The notes below the pieces were generated by a model, which did not search any database, was not told the origin of the DNA, and saw only the letters and a list, made by a program, of their open reading frames with translations. DNA of 15,163 nucleotides from Brevibacillus sp. (GTDB lineage: Bacteria; Bacillota; Bacilli; Brevibacillales; Brevibacillaceae): contig JARDZO010000123.1 in NCBI GenBank assembly GCA_029240815.1, positions 1 through 15,163 of the forward strand, read 5' to 3'. A program made the position numbers and the translations under genes. Of the stretch, positions 8,627-15,163 are shown in pieces (positions within the stretch are counted from its first letter, which is position 1; each line of letters starts with the position of its first letter).

Positions 8627-9349
8627 TTGACAGAATCCATCAGAGAAGTATATCAGGCGACTCCATGGCTGGAAAACTTGCCAAATCAATGGGATCTTTT
8701 GAAAAAAGTCGGGACCCCGATGGAATGTAAAAAGGACACGATGATCTTCGAGCAGGATGACAAGGCCGATTCCCTGTATTTGATAGCAATTGGCAGAGTA
8801 TGCCTCTATGCCAGCACGCCATCCGGTGAAGAAAAGGCTTTGGCCTTTATCGGAAAAAACGGCTTGATTGGAGAATACGACTCCTTCAGCAATCTTCCCC
8901 ATACTACGAGCGCTATTACGGTTTCCAAAACGCTTCTCTACAGGACAAGCATCAGCCAGTTTAGAGAATTGCTAAAGGATAACTTTCATCTTGTAGAGCA
9001 GTTGCTCCATTTTGAGAGTCGCAAATATCGCTTACTGTGTGCCCAATCCTTGCAACTCAGCTACAGCAAAGCCCCGCACCGCATTTGTGCCACATTAATT
9101 CAACTGGCGCTCAATTACGGCTCTCCCCTTGAACATAACCATATCAAGATCACCACTACCTTTACTCATCAAGAGGTGGCTAATCTGGTGGGCACGACGC
9201 GGATAACCGTAATTAATACACTCAAATGGCTGGAGCGACACCATATTCTTGTGAAGCAAGACAAGTATTATGTGATAACGGATCTGCGTCGCCTGGAAGC
9301 ACTCGTTCAGGATGAAACATGGAAGCTCAGTAAGCACGCTGAAGCATGA
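8627..9349 (+). CDS. Crp/Fnr family transcriptional regulator
   Basis: A 240-residue DNA-binding regulator. The N-terminal half is a cyclic-nucleotide-binding-type beta barrel (about 32-120, with IFEQDDKADSLYLIAIGRV and GLIGEYDSF), followed by a dimer helix and a winged helix-turn-helix (about 178-222, THQEVANLVGTTRITVINTLKWLE). In the phosphate-binding segment the Arg that contacts cAMP in CRP is absent (TTSAITV in place of R(S/T)A), and the N-terminal Cys cluster of FNR is absent. The signal is therefore unknown and a cAMP or Fe-S role is unlikely. I choose the TTG at 8627-8629: AGAGGTGG lies 5 nt upstream, while the GTG at 8618 lies inside that site. The gene converges on the DUF3830 gene and their ends overlap by 23 bp. 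It could control that operon, itself, or a distant target. Confidence 0.88.
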   Translation: MTESIREVYQATPWLENLPNQWDLLKKVGTPMECKKDTMIFEQDDKADSLYLIAIGRVCLYASTPSGEEKALAFIGKNGLIGEYDSFSNLPHTTSAITVSKTLLYRTSISQFRELLKDNFHLVEQLLHFESRKYRLLCAQSLQLSYSKAPHRICATLIQLALNYGSPLEHNHIKITTTFTHQEVANLVGTTRITVINTLKWLERHHILVKQDKYYVITDLRRLEALVQDETWKLSKHAEA

Positions 9350-9824
9350 TCGTCTGCTGGCCTTCCTGTATAGCCTTGGCACCCATGTACGCAAAAGCCC
9401 CAAGGTCGCCTGGTCGAATGGCCGCAAATCGGTTTCCTGGCACCCAGCCCATAGGGAAAAAGGTTCGGCAATCTTGACCGTAAAAGCACCCCAGATCATA
9501 GATCGCCTGCGGGATACCGTTCCAGGCATATGGCGGCATGAAGGTAAACAAGAGGTCGCCTTCTGCGGGAAAGCACGTTTGATTTTCCGGAACAACTTCA
9601 TGTAACGGGGTTGGAGCGCAGCGTTCCTGTGGCAATTGGATGGACAGCTCCTTACCCGTGTACATCGCGTGCTTGCAAAAAATTTGTAAAGGAGATTCGA
9701 GTATCTCCCAAATCGCCTTGCACGTAATCGGCGCTTTTTCCGTTAACAAATCTGCCCATATCTCCACCTGATGTTCTGGAAAAGATAGTTTAATCTGATT
9801 CGGCATGTTTTCTCTTCCTTCCAT
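9327..9824 (-). CDS. DUF3830 family protein (cyclophilin-like fold)
   Basis: A 165-residue cytoplasmic protein without signal peptide or membrane segment. It resembles DUF3830: AD.L...KAPITCKAIWEIL near the start, KHAMYTGKE, then PENQTCFPAEGDLLFTF and GWVPGNRFAAI. Family members have a cyclophilin-like barrel and no known activity; the classical isomerase residues are not recognisable here. The ATG at 9822-9824 overlaps the oxidoreductase stop as TAATG, a sign of translational coupling. A second ATG at 9804-9806, with GGAAGGA 9 nt upstream, would remove six residues and is about equally likely. It is the last gene of the peptide/oxidase operon, and its 3' end overlaps the convergent Crp/Fnr gene. 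No terminator is seen after it. Confidence 0.75.
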   Translation of the reverse strand: MEGRENMPNQIKLSFPEHQVEIWADLLTEKAPITCKAIWEILESPLQIFCKHAMYTGKELSIQLPQERCAPTPLHEVVPENQTCFPAEGDLLFTFMPPYAWNGIPQAIYDLGCFYGQDCRTFFPMGWVPGNRFAAIRPGDLGAFAYMGAKAIQEGQQTIMLQRAY

Positions 9825-10966
9825 TAGACCACCCTCGGTTCTGGAATCAGCGTATTTTGGCGAAAACGCCTTAGATGAAGCGGCGTGATATCGATAGTAG
9901 GTGTATTTCCAATGATCGTATCTGCTATGGTTTCTCCGATCGCAGGTGCCATCATAAAGCCATGCCCACTCATTCCAATCGCCTGATAGTATCCCGTTAC
10001 TTCATCCACTCCACCGAGAATCGCCTGATGGTCAGGGGTACTATCGTAGGTGCCGTCCACATGCGACCGGAACTCTACTTGTGCCAGGGGTGGAAACAGA
10101 TCCATGCCAATTTCTGCTGCTTTCATCTGGTAGTCAAAGCTATGGTATGGCGGCTTCATGTCATTCCCCAAATAGCTCAGATAGATCGTTCCGTCCGTCA
10201 GCTGCTTCGCCGCGAAACCTCTTTCAAACGATATCAGCAGCGGTTCTAATATGCGCTCCTCAATCCGATTGGTATACAAAATCCGGCGAACCTCTGGCTC
10301 AATCGGGATCTCCACTCCGATCGTTGCAGCCAGTTCTTTCGATCCTAATCCCGCTGCATTAACGACCACTCTGCAATCGATTCTTCCCCGCCCCGTTTGT
10401 ACGCCTACTACCTGATCTTTTTCTACGAGAATTTGCGGAACTCGATCCAGAATAAAACGGACGCCGAGTCGCTTGGCTGCTGCCGCAAAGCTGTTGGTCA
10501 CATGATAAGCATCGTCGGCAAATCCATCGGTTGGACAGAATGAAGCAGACAAAAATGTATCCGTATTCACTCCCGGTACGATTTCTCTGACTTCCTCCGG
10601 ACTGATCATCTTAGTCGGGATGCCCAAACTGTTTTGCAGGTGAATACTCGGTTGATAGTTTTGGGCTGCCTGCTCACTATGGAACAAGTACAAATAGCCC
10701 ACCTGACGGAACATGATCTCATATTCCGGCTCCAGCTCGTCGTTAATCCGTTGATAAAATTGAGTGGCTGCCTTGGACATCAGGCAGTTGATTTCCGTCC
10801 CCCATTGCTGCCTGACACCACCGGGACAAATACCCGTTATTCCTGAGGAGATCCCTCCCTTATCAATTACCACGATATCCGAATAGCCTTTCTTTGCTAG
10901 AAAATAGGCGATGGAGCAGCCAATTACCCCCGCACCGACAATGACGATTTCCGCGTGTTCTCTCAA
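9824..10966 (-). CDS. FAD-dependent oxidoreductase of the DAO family (sarcosine oxidase beta / proline oxidase-like)
   Basis: A 380-residue flavoenzyme likely to oxidise a secondary amine or imino acid in the cytoplasm. It has an N-terminal Rossmann motif VGAGVIG (10-16) and VIDKGG (acidic residue for FAD ribose). A GGVRQQWGTEIN segment is typical of sarcosine-oxidase beta-subunit relatives, as is a C-terminal flavin-binding stretch, AIGMSGHGFMMAPAIGE...ID.TPLHLRRF. The start is TTG at 10964-10966, with GGGAGG 7 nt upstream; no better codon is near. It follows the OppF-type gene by 24 nt and is coupled to the DUF3830 gene. No alpha, gamma or delta sarcosine-oxidase subunits are present, so it acts alone or with a partner encoded elsewhere. 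Linkage to a Xaa-Pro-type peptidase suggests proline, hydroxyproline or an N-methyl amino acid as substrate; glycine or a D-amino acid remain possible. Confidence 0.85.
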   Translation of the reverse strand: MREHAEIVIVGAGVIGCSIAYFLAKKGYSDIVVIDKGGISSGITGICPGGVRQQWGTEINCLMSKAATQFYQRINDELEPEYEIMFRQVGYLYLFHSEQAAQNYQPSIHLQNSLGIPTKMISPEEVREIVPGVNTDTFLSASFCPTDGFADDAYHVTNSFAAAAKRLGVRFILDRVPQILVEKDQVVGVQTGRGRIDCRVVVNAAGLGSKELAATIGVEIPIEPEVRRILYTNRIEERILEPLLISFERGFAAKQLTDGTIYLSYLGNDMKPPYHSFDYQMKAAEIGMDLFPPLAQVEFRSHVDGTYDSTPDHQAILGGVDEVTGYYQAIGMSGHGFMMAPAIGETIADTIIGNTPTIDITPLHLRRFRQNTLIPEPRVV

Positions 10967-10990
10967 GATGATGCCTCCCTTCCTTCGGTG

Positions 10991-11959
10991 TTATCTAAAA
11001 TGACAAGCAACGTAATGTTGATTCCCGATCTCCTTTTGAACTGGCTGCATTTCTTTGCAGATGGCCCCTGCTTCGGGACATCTGGAAAAAAATCGGCAAC
11101 CCGGCGGCGGATCGACAGGGCTTGTCAAATCCCCTTTTAATAGAATTCTCTCCCGCTTGATTTCCGGATTGGAGGACGGGATCGCGCTGATTAAGGCTCG
11201 TGTATACGGATGCTGTGGGTTTTGGAAAAAGTCGTCTTTGTCTGCTATCTCCACAATCTGACCTAAGTACATCACCGCGATCCGATTGGAAATATGCTTC
11301 ACCACACTCAAATTGTGTGTAATGAACAAATAAGTAAGGCCGTATTTTTGCTGCAAATCCTGAAACAGATTGAGCACCTGTGCCTGTACAGAAACATCAA
11401 GAGCTGATACCGCTTCATCCATGACCACTAGCTTGGGTCTGACAGCAAGTGCCCTAGCAATCCCAATCCGTTGACGTTGACCACCCGAAAACTGGTGCGG
11501 AAAATGATCCAGAAAATGCTTCCCCAATCCTACCTCGTAGAGCAAATCCTCCATGAAAGTCTCTCGCTCATTCTCACCGACTACCTGATGCAGCTTGATC
11601 GCTTCTCGAATGATGCTGCGAATCGTCAGCCGGGGATTAAGTGAGGCATAAGGGTCCTGAAAAACGATTTGCATGTCTTTTCGCTTTTCTTTGAGTGCTT
11701 TTTTATTCAGACGATATAAATCCTGTCCATCCAGCACGACCTCGCCCTTTGTCGCTTCAATCAAGCGCAGAATTGCCCGGCCTGTCGTCGATTTCCCGCA
11801 GCCAGACTCACCAACAAGTCCCAATACTTCCCCTCGCTGAATGGAAAAACTGACGTTATCCACCGCTTTCAAAAAGCTATTGGTCTTGGAAAAGAGCCCT
11901 TTTTTCATGGGGAACCATTTGACGAGATTTTTCACCTCGAGTATATTTTCTTTCTGCAT
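10991..11959 (-). CDS. oligopeptide/dipeptide ABC transporter ATP-binding protein (OppF/DppF type)
   Basis: One of two ATPases that power the importer; 322 residues, membrane-associated from the cytoplasm. Walker A GESGCGKS (50-57), Q-loop Gln101 in VFQDPYASLNPR, signature SGGQRQR (158-164), Walker B LVVMDEAVSALD (177-188), H-loop THN. The C-terminal peptide-transporter extension has HPYTRALISAIP and a Cys set (GCRFFSRC...AIC...VACH) of the type that binds an Fe-S cluster in Dpp/Opp ATPases. The PMKKG stretch after the first strand marks it as the F-type partner. The ATG at 11957-11959 has AAGGAGAGG 8 nt upstream. It lies 24 nt after the OppD-type gene. Exact substrate class (di- or oligopeptide, or other) cannot be told. 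Confidence 0.95.
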   Translation of the reverse strand: MQKENILEVKNLVKWFPMKKGLFSKTNSFLKAVDNVSFSIQRGEVLGLVGESGCGKSTTGRAILRLIEATKGEVVLDGQDLYRLNKKALKEKRKDMQIVFQDPYASLNPRLTIRSIIREAIKLHQVVGENERETFMEDLLYEVGLGKHFLDHFPHQFSGGQRQRIGIARALAVRPKLVVMDEAVSALDVSVQAQVLNLFQDLQQKYGLTYLFITHNLSVVKHISNRIAVMYLGQIVEIADKDDFFQNPQHPYTRALISAIPSSNPEIKRERILLKGDLTSPVDPPPGCRFFSRCPEAGAICKEMQPVQKEIGNQHYVACHFR

Positions 11960-11983
11960 CGCTTGGTCCTCTCCTTACATCTG

Positions 11984-12961
11984 TTACGATTCCCACCGCT
12001 CTGTGTACTTCCAGCAACTGACCTGACTCCCCATATATTCGAGCAGCGGCGGCTCTTCTGTTTCACAGAGATACTGCTTTTCGTCGCATCTGGTACAAAA
12101 GCGACACCCCTTTGGCATTTCACGCAAGGTAGGTACGACACCTCTGATTGCTTGCAAGCGCTCCCTCGTCTGTTCCAGTGTAGGGATAGAATTCATCAGC
12201 CCTTGGGAGTACGGATGGAGTGGCTGGCGGAAATAGCGTCTGACCTCTGCATATTCCACCACTTTTCCAGCGTACATGACGACTACATGATCGGCTGCTT
12301 CGGCAATCACACCTAAATCGTGCGTAATCAAAAGAATGGAGGTTTGTAAACGATCCTTTAAGTCACGCATCAGATCGAGAATTTGGGCCTGAGTCGTCAC
12401 ATCCAGCGCAGTCGTTGGTTCATCTGCGATCAGTAGGTCAGGCTGGCAGGAGAGAGCCATGGCAATCATGACCCTCTGTCTCATCCCCCCGGAAAGCTGA
12501 TGCGGGTAATCGTCCACCCTTTTTTCCGGGGAAGGGATTCCCACGAGCCGAAGCATGTCGATTGTCTTTTCCCGCGCCGCTTTTTTATCCAACTGCTGAT
12601 GCAGGCGCAGCACTTCCATGATTTGCTCCCCAACGGAATAAACGGGGTTCAACGAGGTCATCGGCTCCTGAAAGATCATCGAGATTTCATTGCCGCGAAT
12701 GGCACGAATCTCTTCTTCACGCAGCTCCAGCAGATTTTTTCCCTTGAATAAAATCTCTCCACTCACAGATTTTCCGGGAGAAGGAATCAGATTGATGATG
12801 GCAAGCGAAGTCAAGCTCTTGCCACTGCCTGACTCGCCTACCACGCCCAGGGTCTCCCCTTTTTTCAACGTGAGACTGACCTTATCAAGTGCTGGGAGAA
12901 ATCCATCCTCTGTGTAAAAACCGGTACAGAGCTGTTTGATCTCGAGTAAATTTTCACTCAT
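11984..12961 (-). CDS. oligopeptide/dipeptide ABC transporter ATP-binding protein (OppD/DppD type)
   Basis: The partner ATPase of the importer; 325 residues. Walker A GESGSGKS (42-49), Q-loop Gln98 in [11 protein letters not shown], signature LSGGMRQRV (156-164), Walker [13 protein letters not shown] (176-187), [11 protein letters not shown]-loop. The C-terminal extension [12 protein letters not shown] is followed by a Cys set (CRFCTRC...YLC...SCW) typical of Dpp/Opp ATPases. The ATG at 12959-12961 has GGGTGG 4 nt upstream. It starts 15 nt after the M24 peptidase gene, so transport and peptidase are co-expressed. The two permease genes are not between the binding protein and the ATPases as seen here; they probably lie upstream, beyond the right edge. 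Confidence 0.95.
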   Translation of the reverse strand: MSENLLEIKQLCTGFYTEDGFLPALDKVSLTLKKGETLGVVGESGSGKSLTSLAIINLIPSPGKSVSGEILFKGKNLLELREEEIRAIRGNEISMIFQEPMTSLNPVYSVGEQIMEVLRLHQQLDKKAAREKTIDMLRLVGIPSPEKRVDDYPHQLSGGMRQRVMIAMALSCQPDLLIADEPTTALDVTTQAQILDLMRDLKDRLQTSILLITHDLGVIAEAADHVVVMYAGKVVEYAEVRRYFRQPLHPYSQGLMNSIPTLEQTRERLQAIRGVVPTLREMPKGCRFCTRCDEKQYLCETEEPPLLEYMGSQVSCWKYTERWES

Positions 12962-12976
12962 GCTACCACCCGCTTC

Positions 12977-14044
12977 CTACAGCCTGATCACTCGAGGTGT
13001 TCGTGTCAGCACCTGACATCCTTGTTCTGCCACCAGGACCATGTCTTCAATTCTGACTCCACCGACGTTTGGTACATATAAACCCGGCTCGACCGTGAAC
13101 AACATACCCGGCTCAATCTGCGCTGGGTTATTCATCACTACGCGGGGATATTCGTGAATATCCAAGCCAACGCCATGTCCCAATCCCCGTAAGCTATACG
13201 CTTCGAGATCCGCCAGGGTAAACACGTCACGCGCCAGCTTATCCAGCTCATGACACGTTGCCCCTGGCTTGATGTCTGCCACAGCCAGCTCCAGTGCGTG
13301 ATGTACGTTATCAAACAGATTTTGCTGCTCGGGCTTTAATTCGCCAACGATAACGGTTCGCGTAATATCCGATCGGTACCCCTTCCAAGTAGCGCCGAAG
13401 TCAATCACGATAAGGTCATTATGCTGAATCGTTCTCTCTGTCGGTTTCGCATGGGGTAGTGCAGAATTGGTGCCAGCAGCCACAATCGTATCGAATGCCG
13501 GAGCCTCGCTGCCGTGCTTGCGCATAAGAATTTCCAGTTCGACAGCAAGTTCACGCTCGCTCACACCAGGCCGTATAAATTCAAGCAGCTGCTCCAACGA
13601 GTCCTCCGCAATTTTCAAGGCAGTTTGAATGCATGCCACCTCTTCGTCATCTTTCACCGCGCGAAGCTGAATGCACACATCAACACAAGGGACCCACTGG
13701 GCCGCGCTGATTTCCCTGCGAAGCGCTGTGATCTGGAAGTCCGTCATTTCCTTGGACTCATAGGCGATACTGGAGATCCCCAACTGGCTGACCACCTCGG
13801 CAATCGTTGCAAATGGGTCCAACCCGTGTATAAAGATCGTCCAGCCTGTCGCTTCCTGCTTCGCTTGTTCGGTGTATCGCTGATCAGTTATAAGAACGGC
13901 TTTTGTCGATGTAATCAAGAGGTATCCACTACTGCCGGTAAAACCTGAAAAGTACTGGACGTTGTTTGACGCTTGGATGAAAAAAGCGTCAACGCCTCTT
14001 TCCCTGATTGCTTTGCGTATTTGTTCCAGTCTGTTCTTGCCCAT
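12977..14044 (-). CDS. M24 family metallopeptidase (Xaa-Pro aminopeptidase/dipeptidase type)
   Basis: A 355-residue cytoplasmic peptidase that probably cleaves bonds before proline in short peptides. It has an N-terminal creatinase-like domain (1-120, RLEQIRKAIRERGVDAFFI...YFSGFTGSSGYLL) and a pita-bread catalytic domain. All five metal ligands are visible: Asp215 and Asp226 (IDFGATWKGYRSDITRT), His290 (GHGVGLDIHEYP), Glu319 (FTVEPGLY) and Glu333 (RIEDM). His198 lies in the conserved SALPHA segment. The start is the ATG at 14042-14044, which overlaps the binding-protein stop as TAATG and has GGTGG about 8 nt upstream; an in-frame TTG six codons earlier is less likely. Close relatives are YqhT/PepQ-like; creatinase and other M24 amidinohydrolases share the fold and cannot be excluded. 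Confidence 0.92.
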   Translation of the reverse strand: MGKNRLEQIRKAIRERGVDAFFIQASNNVQYFSGFTGSSGYLLITSTKAVLITDQRYTEQAKQEATGWTIFIHGLDPFATIAEVVSQLGISSIAYESKEMTDFQITALRREISAAQWVPCVDVCIQLRAVKDDEEVACIQTALKIAEDSLEQLLEFIRPGVSERELAVELEILMRKHGSEAPAFDTIVAAGTNSALPHAKPTERTIQHNDLIVIDFGATWKGYRSDITRTVIVGELKPEQQNLFDNVHHALELAVADIKPGATCHELDKLARDVFTLADLEAYSLRGLGHGVGLDIHEYPRVVMNNPAQIEPGMLFTVEPGLYVPNVGGVRIEDMVLVAEQGCQVLTRTPRVIRL

Positions 14045-15163
14045 TATTGGCCCACCGACCAATCTTTCGCGTTAAACGTAGGACCGCGGAAATCAGGATC
14101 AAATCCTCCCAGCCGCTTGTTCGCTACATATGGCGATTGTTGTTCGTACAGCGGAATCCAGATTTCGTCTTCTGCCAGCTTTTTGCCTACTTCCCAAATG
14201 AGATTTTTCCGTTTTTCCAGATCGACCTCGGCCACTTGCTGTTCCAGTAGCTGATCCACATTTGGATCAGAATAGCTGACGAAATTGTACCCGTTCGGCG
14301 GCATGTATTTGCTGCCAAAGTAGCTGCGATATTCATCCGGATCTGCTTCCACACCAAAGCCGAGAATGTACGCATGGTAATCGTCTGCTGTTACTTTTCG
14401 CTGCGTGCCGTCCGCATTTTTCGGTAACAGCTTAGTAACCAGCGTAGGGAAATCGAGGGAACGTAGTTCCATATTCACACCGATCTTTTCAAAGTTTTGC
14501 TTTAAGAGGGCAGCTGTTTTTTCACGTTCGGTTTTCCCAGTCGGCACTTCCAGCGTAAACGTCAGTTCCTTGCCGTTTTTTTCATAGATGCCTTTACCGT
14601 TTTTCGCATATCCCGCTTCCTGCAGCAGCGCCTCCGCTTTTGCTGGATCATACGCATATTGCGGTACGTTTGGATTATGCGACCAATGCTTGGAAGGAAA
14701 CACATCGAACGAGACTTTACCGTATTCACCCAGAATCGAACTTACAATCGACTGTTTATCAACTGCATAAGCCAGTGCCTGACGCACTTTTTTGTCTTGG
14801 AAATGCTCATTGAGCGCGTTAAAGCCAATGTAGTACATGCTCAGGTCATTGGAGAGCTTCAAATCGGCGTAGTCAAGTGATTGCACAGAAGGAATTTCAG
14901 CAATCGGCACGGGAGCAAGATCGACCTCTTTATTAATGAAGGCTGCCAGCATTGTGTTGGTATCTCCAAAACGTGCCACGATTTTGTCTAGCTTCGGCGC
15001 TCCTTTGAAATATTCTTTATTCGCTTTTAGCTCGATGTACTGTCCCGATTCCCATTTGACGAACTGGAACGGTCCGGTTCCTACAGGGTTGCGATTAAAG
15101 GCATTTTTCGCCCATTCTTTTGGCGACACGTCTTTCAAGAGATGCTCGGGAACAATTCCGATG
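14044..15163 (-). CDS. ABC transporter substrate-binding protein, family 5 (peptide-binding), N-terminus cut by window end
   Basis: The C-terminal 370 or so residues of an extracellular SBP_bac_5 solute-binding protein, the receptor for the OppD/OppF-type importer. The frame stays open to the right edge, with IVPEHLLKDV (a typical family 5 segment) before the signature NPVGTGPFQFVKWE. Later marks are YYIGFNA, KKVRQALAYAVDK, YDPAKAEALLQEAGY and the closing EIWIPLYEQQ.PYVANKRLGGF. The signal peptide and lipobox lie outside the window. The stop codon overlaps the peptidase start (TAATG), so the two are translationally coupled. The family carries peptides, but also nickel, opines and sugars; the peptidase next door favours peptides. 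Confidence 0.94.
   Translation of the reverse strand, partial: IGIVPEHLLKDVSPKEWAKNAFNRNPVGTGPFQFVKWESGQYIELKANKEYFKGAPKLDKIVARFGDTNTMLAAFINKEVDLAPVPIAEIPSVQSLDYADLKLSNDLSMYYIGFNALNEHFQDKKVRQALAYAVDKQSIVSSILGEYGKVSFDVFPSKHWSHNPNVPQYAYDPAKAEALLQEAGYAKNGKGIYEKNGKELTFTLEVPTGKTEREKTAALLKQNFEKIGVNMELRSLDFPTLVTKLLPKNADGTQRKVTADDYHAYILGFGVEADPDEYRSYFGSKYMPPNGYNFVSYSDPNVDQLLEQQVAEVDLEKRKNLIWEVGKKLAEDEIWIPLYEQQSPYVANKRLGGFDPDFRGPTFNAKDWSVGQ

Noticed and set aside
9095..9601. 168-residue minus-strand ORF spanning the Crp/Fnr and DUF3830 junction
   Set aside because: Overlaps both recognisable genes in other frames and shows no family motif. The DUF3830 frame explains the same bases better.

Overview
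The window looks like chromosome from a Gram-positive, low-to-mid GC member of the Bacillales, most likely a Brevibacillus-type Paenibacillaceae. I infer this from the pcrA-ligA-camS gene order, the strong AGGAGG/AGGTGG ribosome binding sites, the lipoprotein signal peptides and roughly 50% GC. Genus assignment is inference only. There are no rRNA or tRNA genes, CRISPR arrays or insertion sequences.

Layout from left to right. (1) 1-80: possibly the 3' end of a gene entering from the left, facing a bidirectional terminator (107-151). (2) 155-6615, minus strand: a housekeeping block read pcrA (UvrD-type helicase), ligA (NAD-dependent DNA ligase), a beta-propeller lipoprotein, camS (CamS/YerH lipoprotein). 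Small hairpins lie before camS and the strong terminator lies after it. (3) 6716-7290, minus strand: a degraded vanW-family gene. Its N- and C-terminal parts are still recognisable, but they are in different frames and the central core is gone. (4) 7487-8444, plus strand: a secreted glycerophosphodiester phosphodiesterase. It is preceded by three TTTACA-like hexamers at an exact 11-bp period, which look like a PhoP box, and followed by a terminator. (5) 8501-9349, plus strand: a perfect hairpin, an extended -10 promoter and a Crp/Fnr-family regulator with a probable TTG start. (6) 9327-15163, minus strand: a tight operon read peptide-binding protein (cut by the window end), M24 Xaa-Pro-type peptidase, two OppD/OppF-type ABC ATPases, FAD-dependent amine/imino-acid oxidoreductase, DUF3830 cyclophilin-fold protein. 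Two junctions are TAATG stop/start overlaps.

How the genes fit together. The left block is DNA repair and replication with two surface lipoproteins attached. The phosphodiesterase would release glycerol phosphate from extracellular phosphodiesters, and its putative PhoP box suggests a response to phosphate limitation. The right operon reads as a catabolic module: import of a peptide or related amine, hydrolysis by a metallopeptidase, oxidation by a sarcosine/proline-oxidase-like flavoenzyme, and an unexplained DUF3830 protein at the end. The Crp/Fnr gene converges on this operon and overlaps its last gene by 23 bp, so it is a candidate regulator or antisense partner. The least explained items are the DUF3830-oxidase-peptidase operon, the convergent overlap without a visible terminator, and the propeller lipoprotein between ligA and camS.
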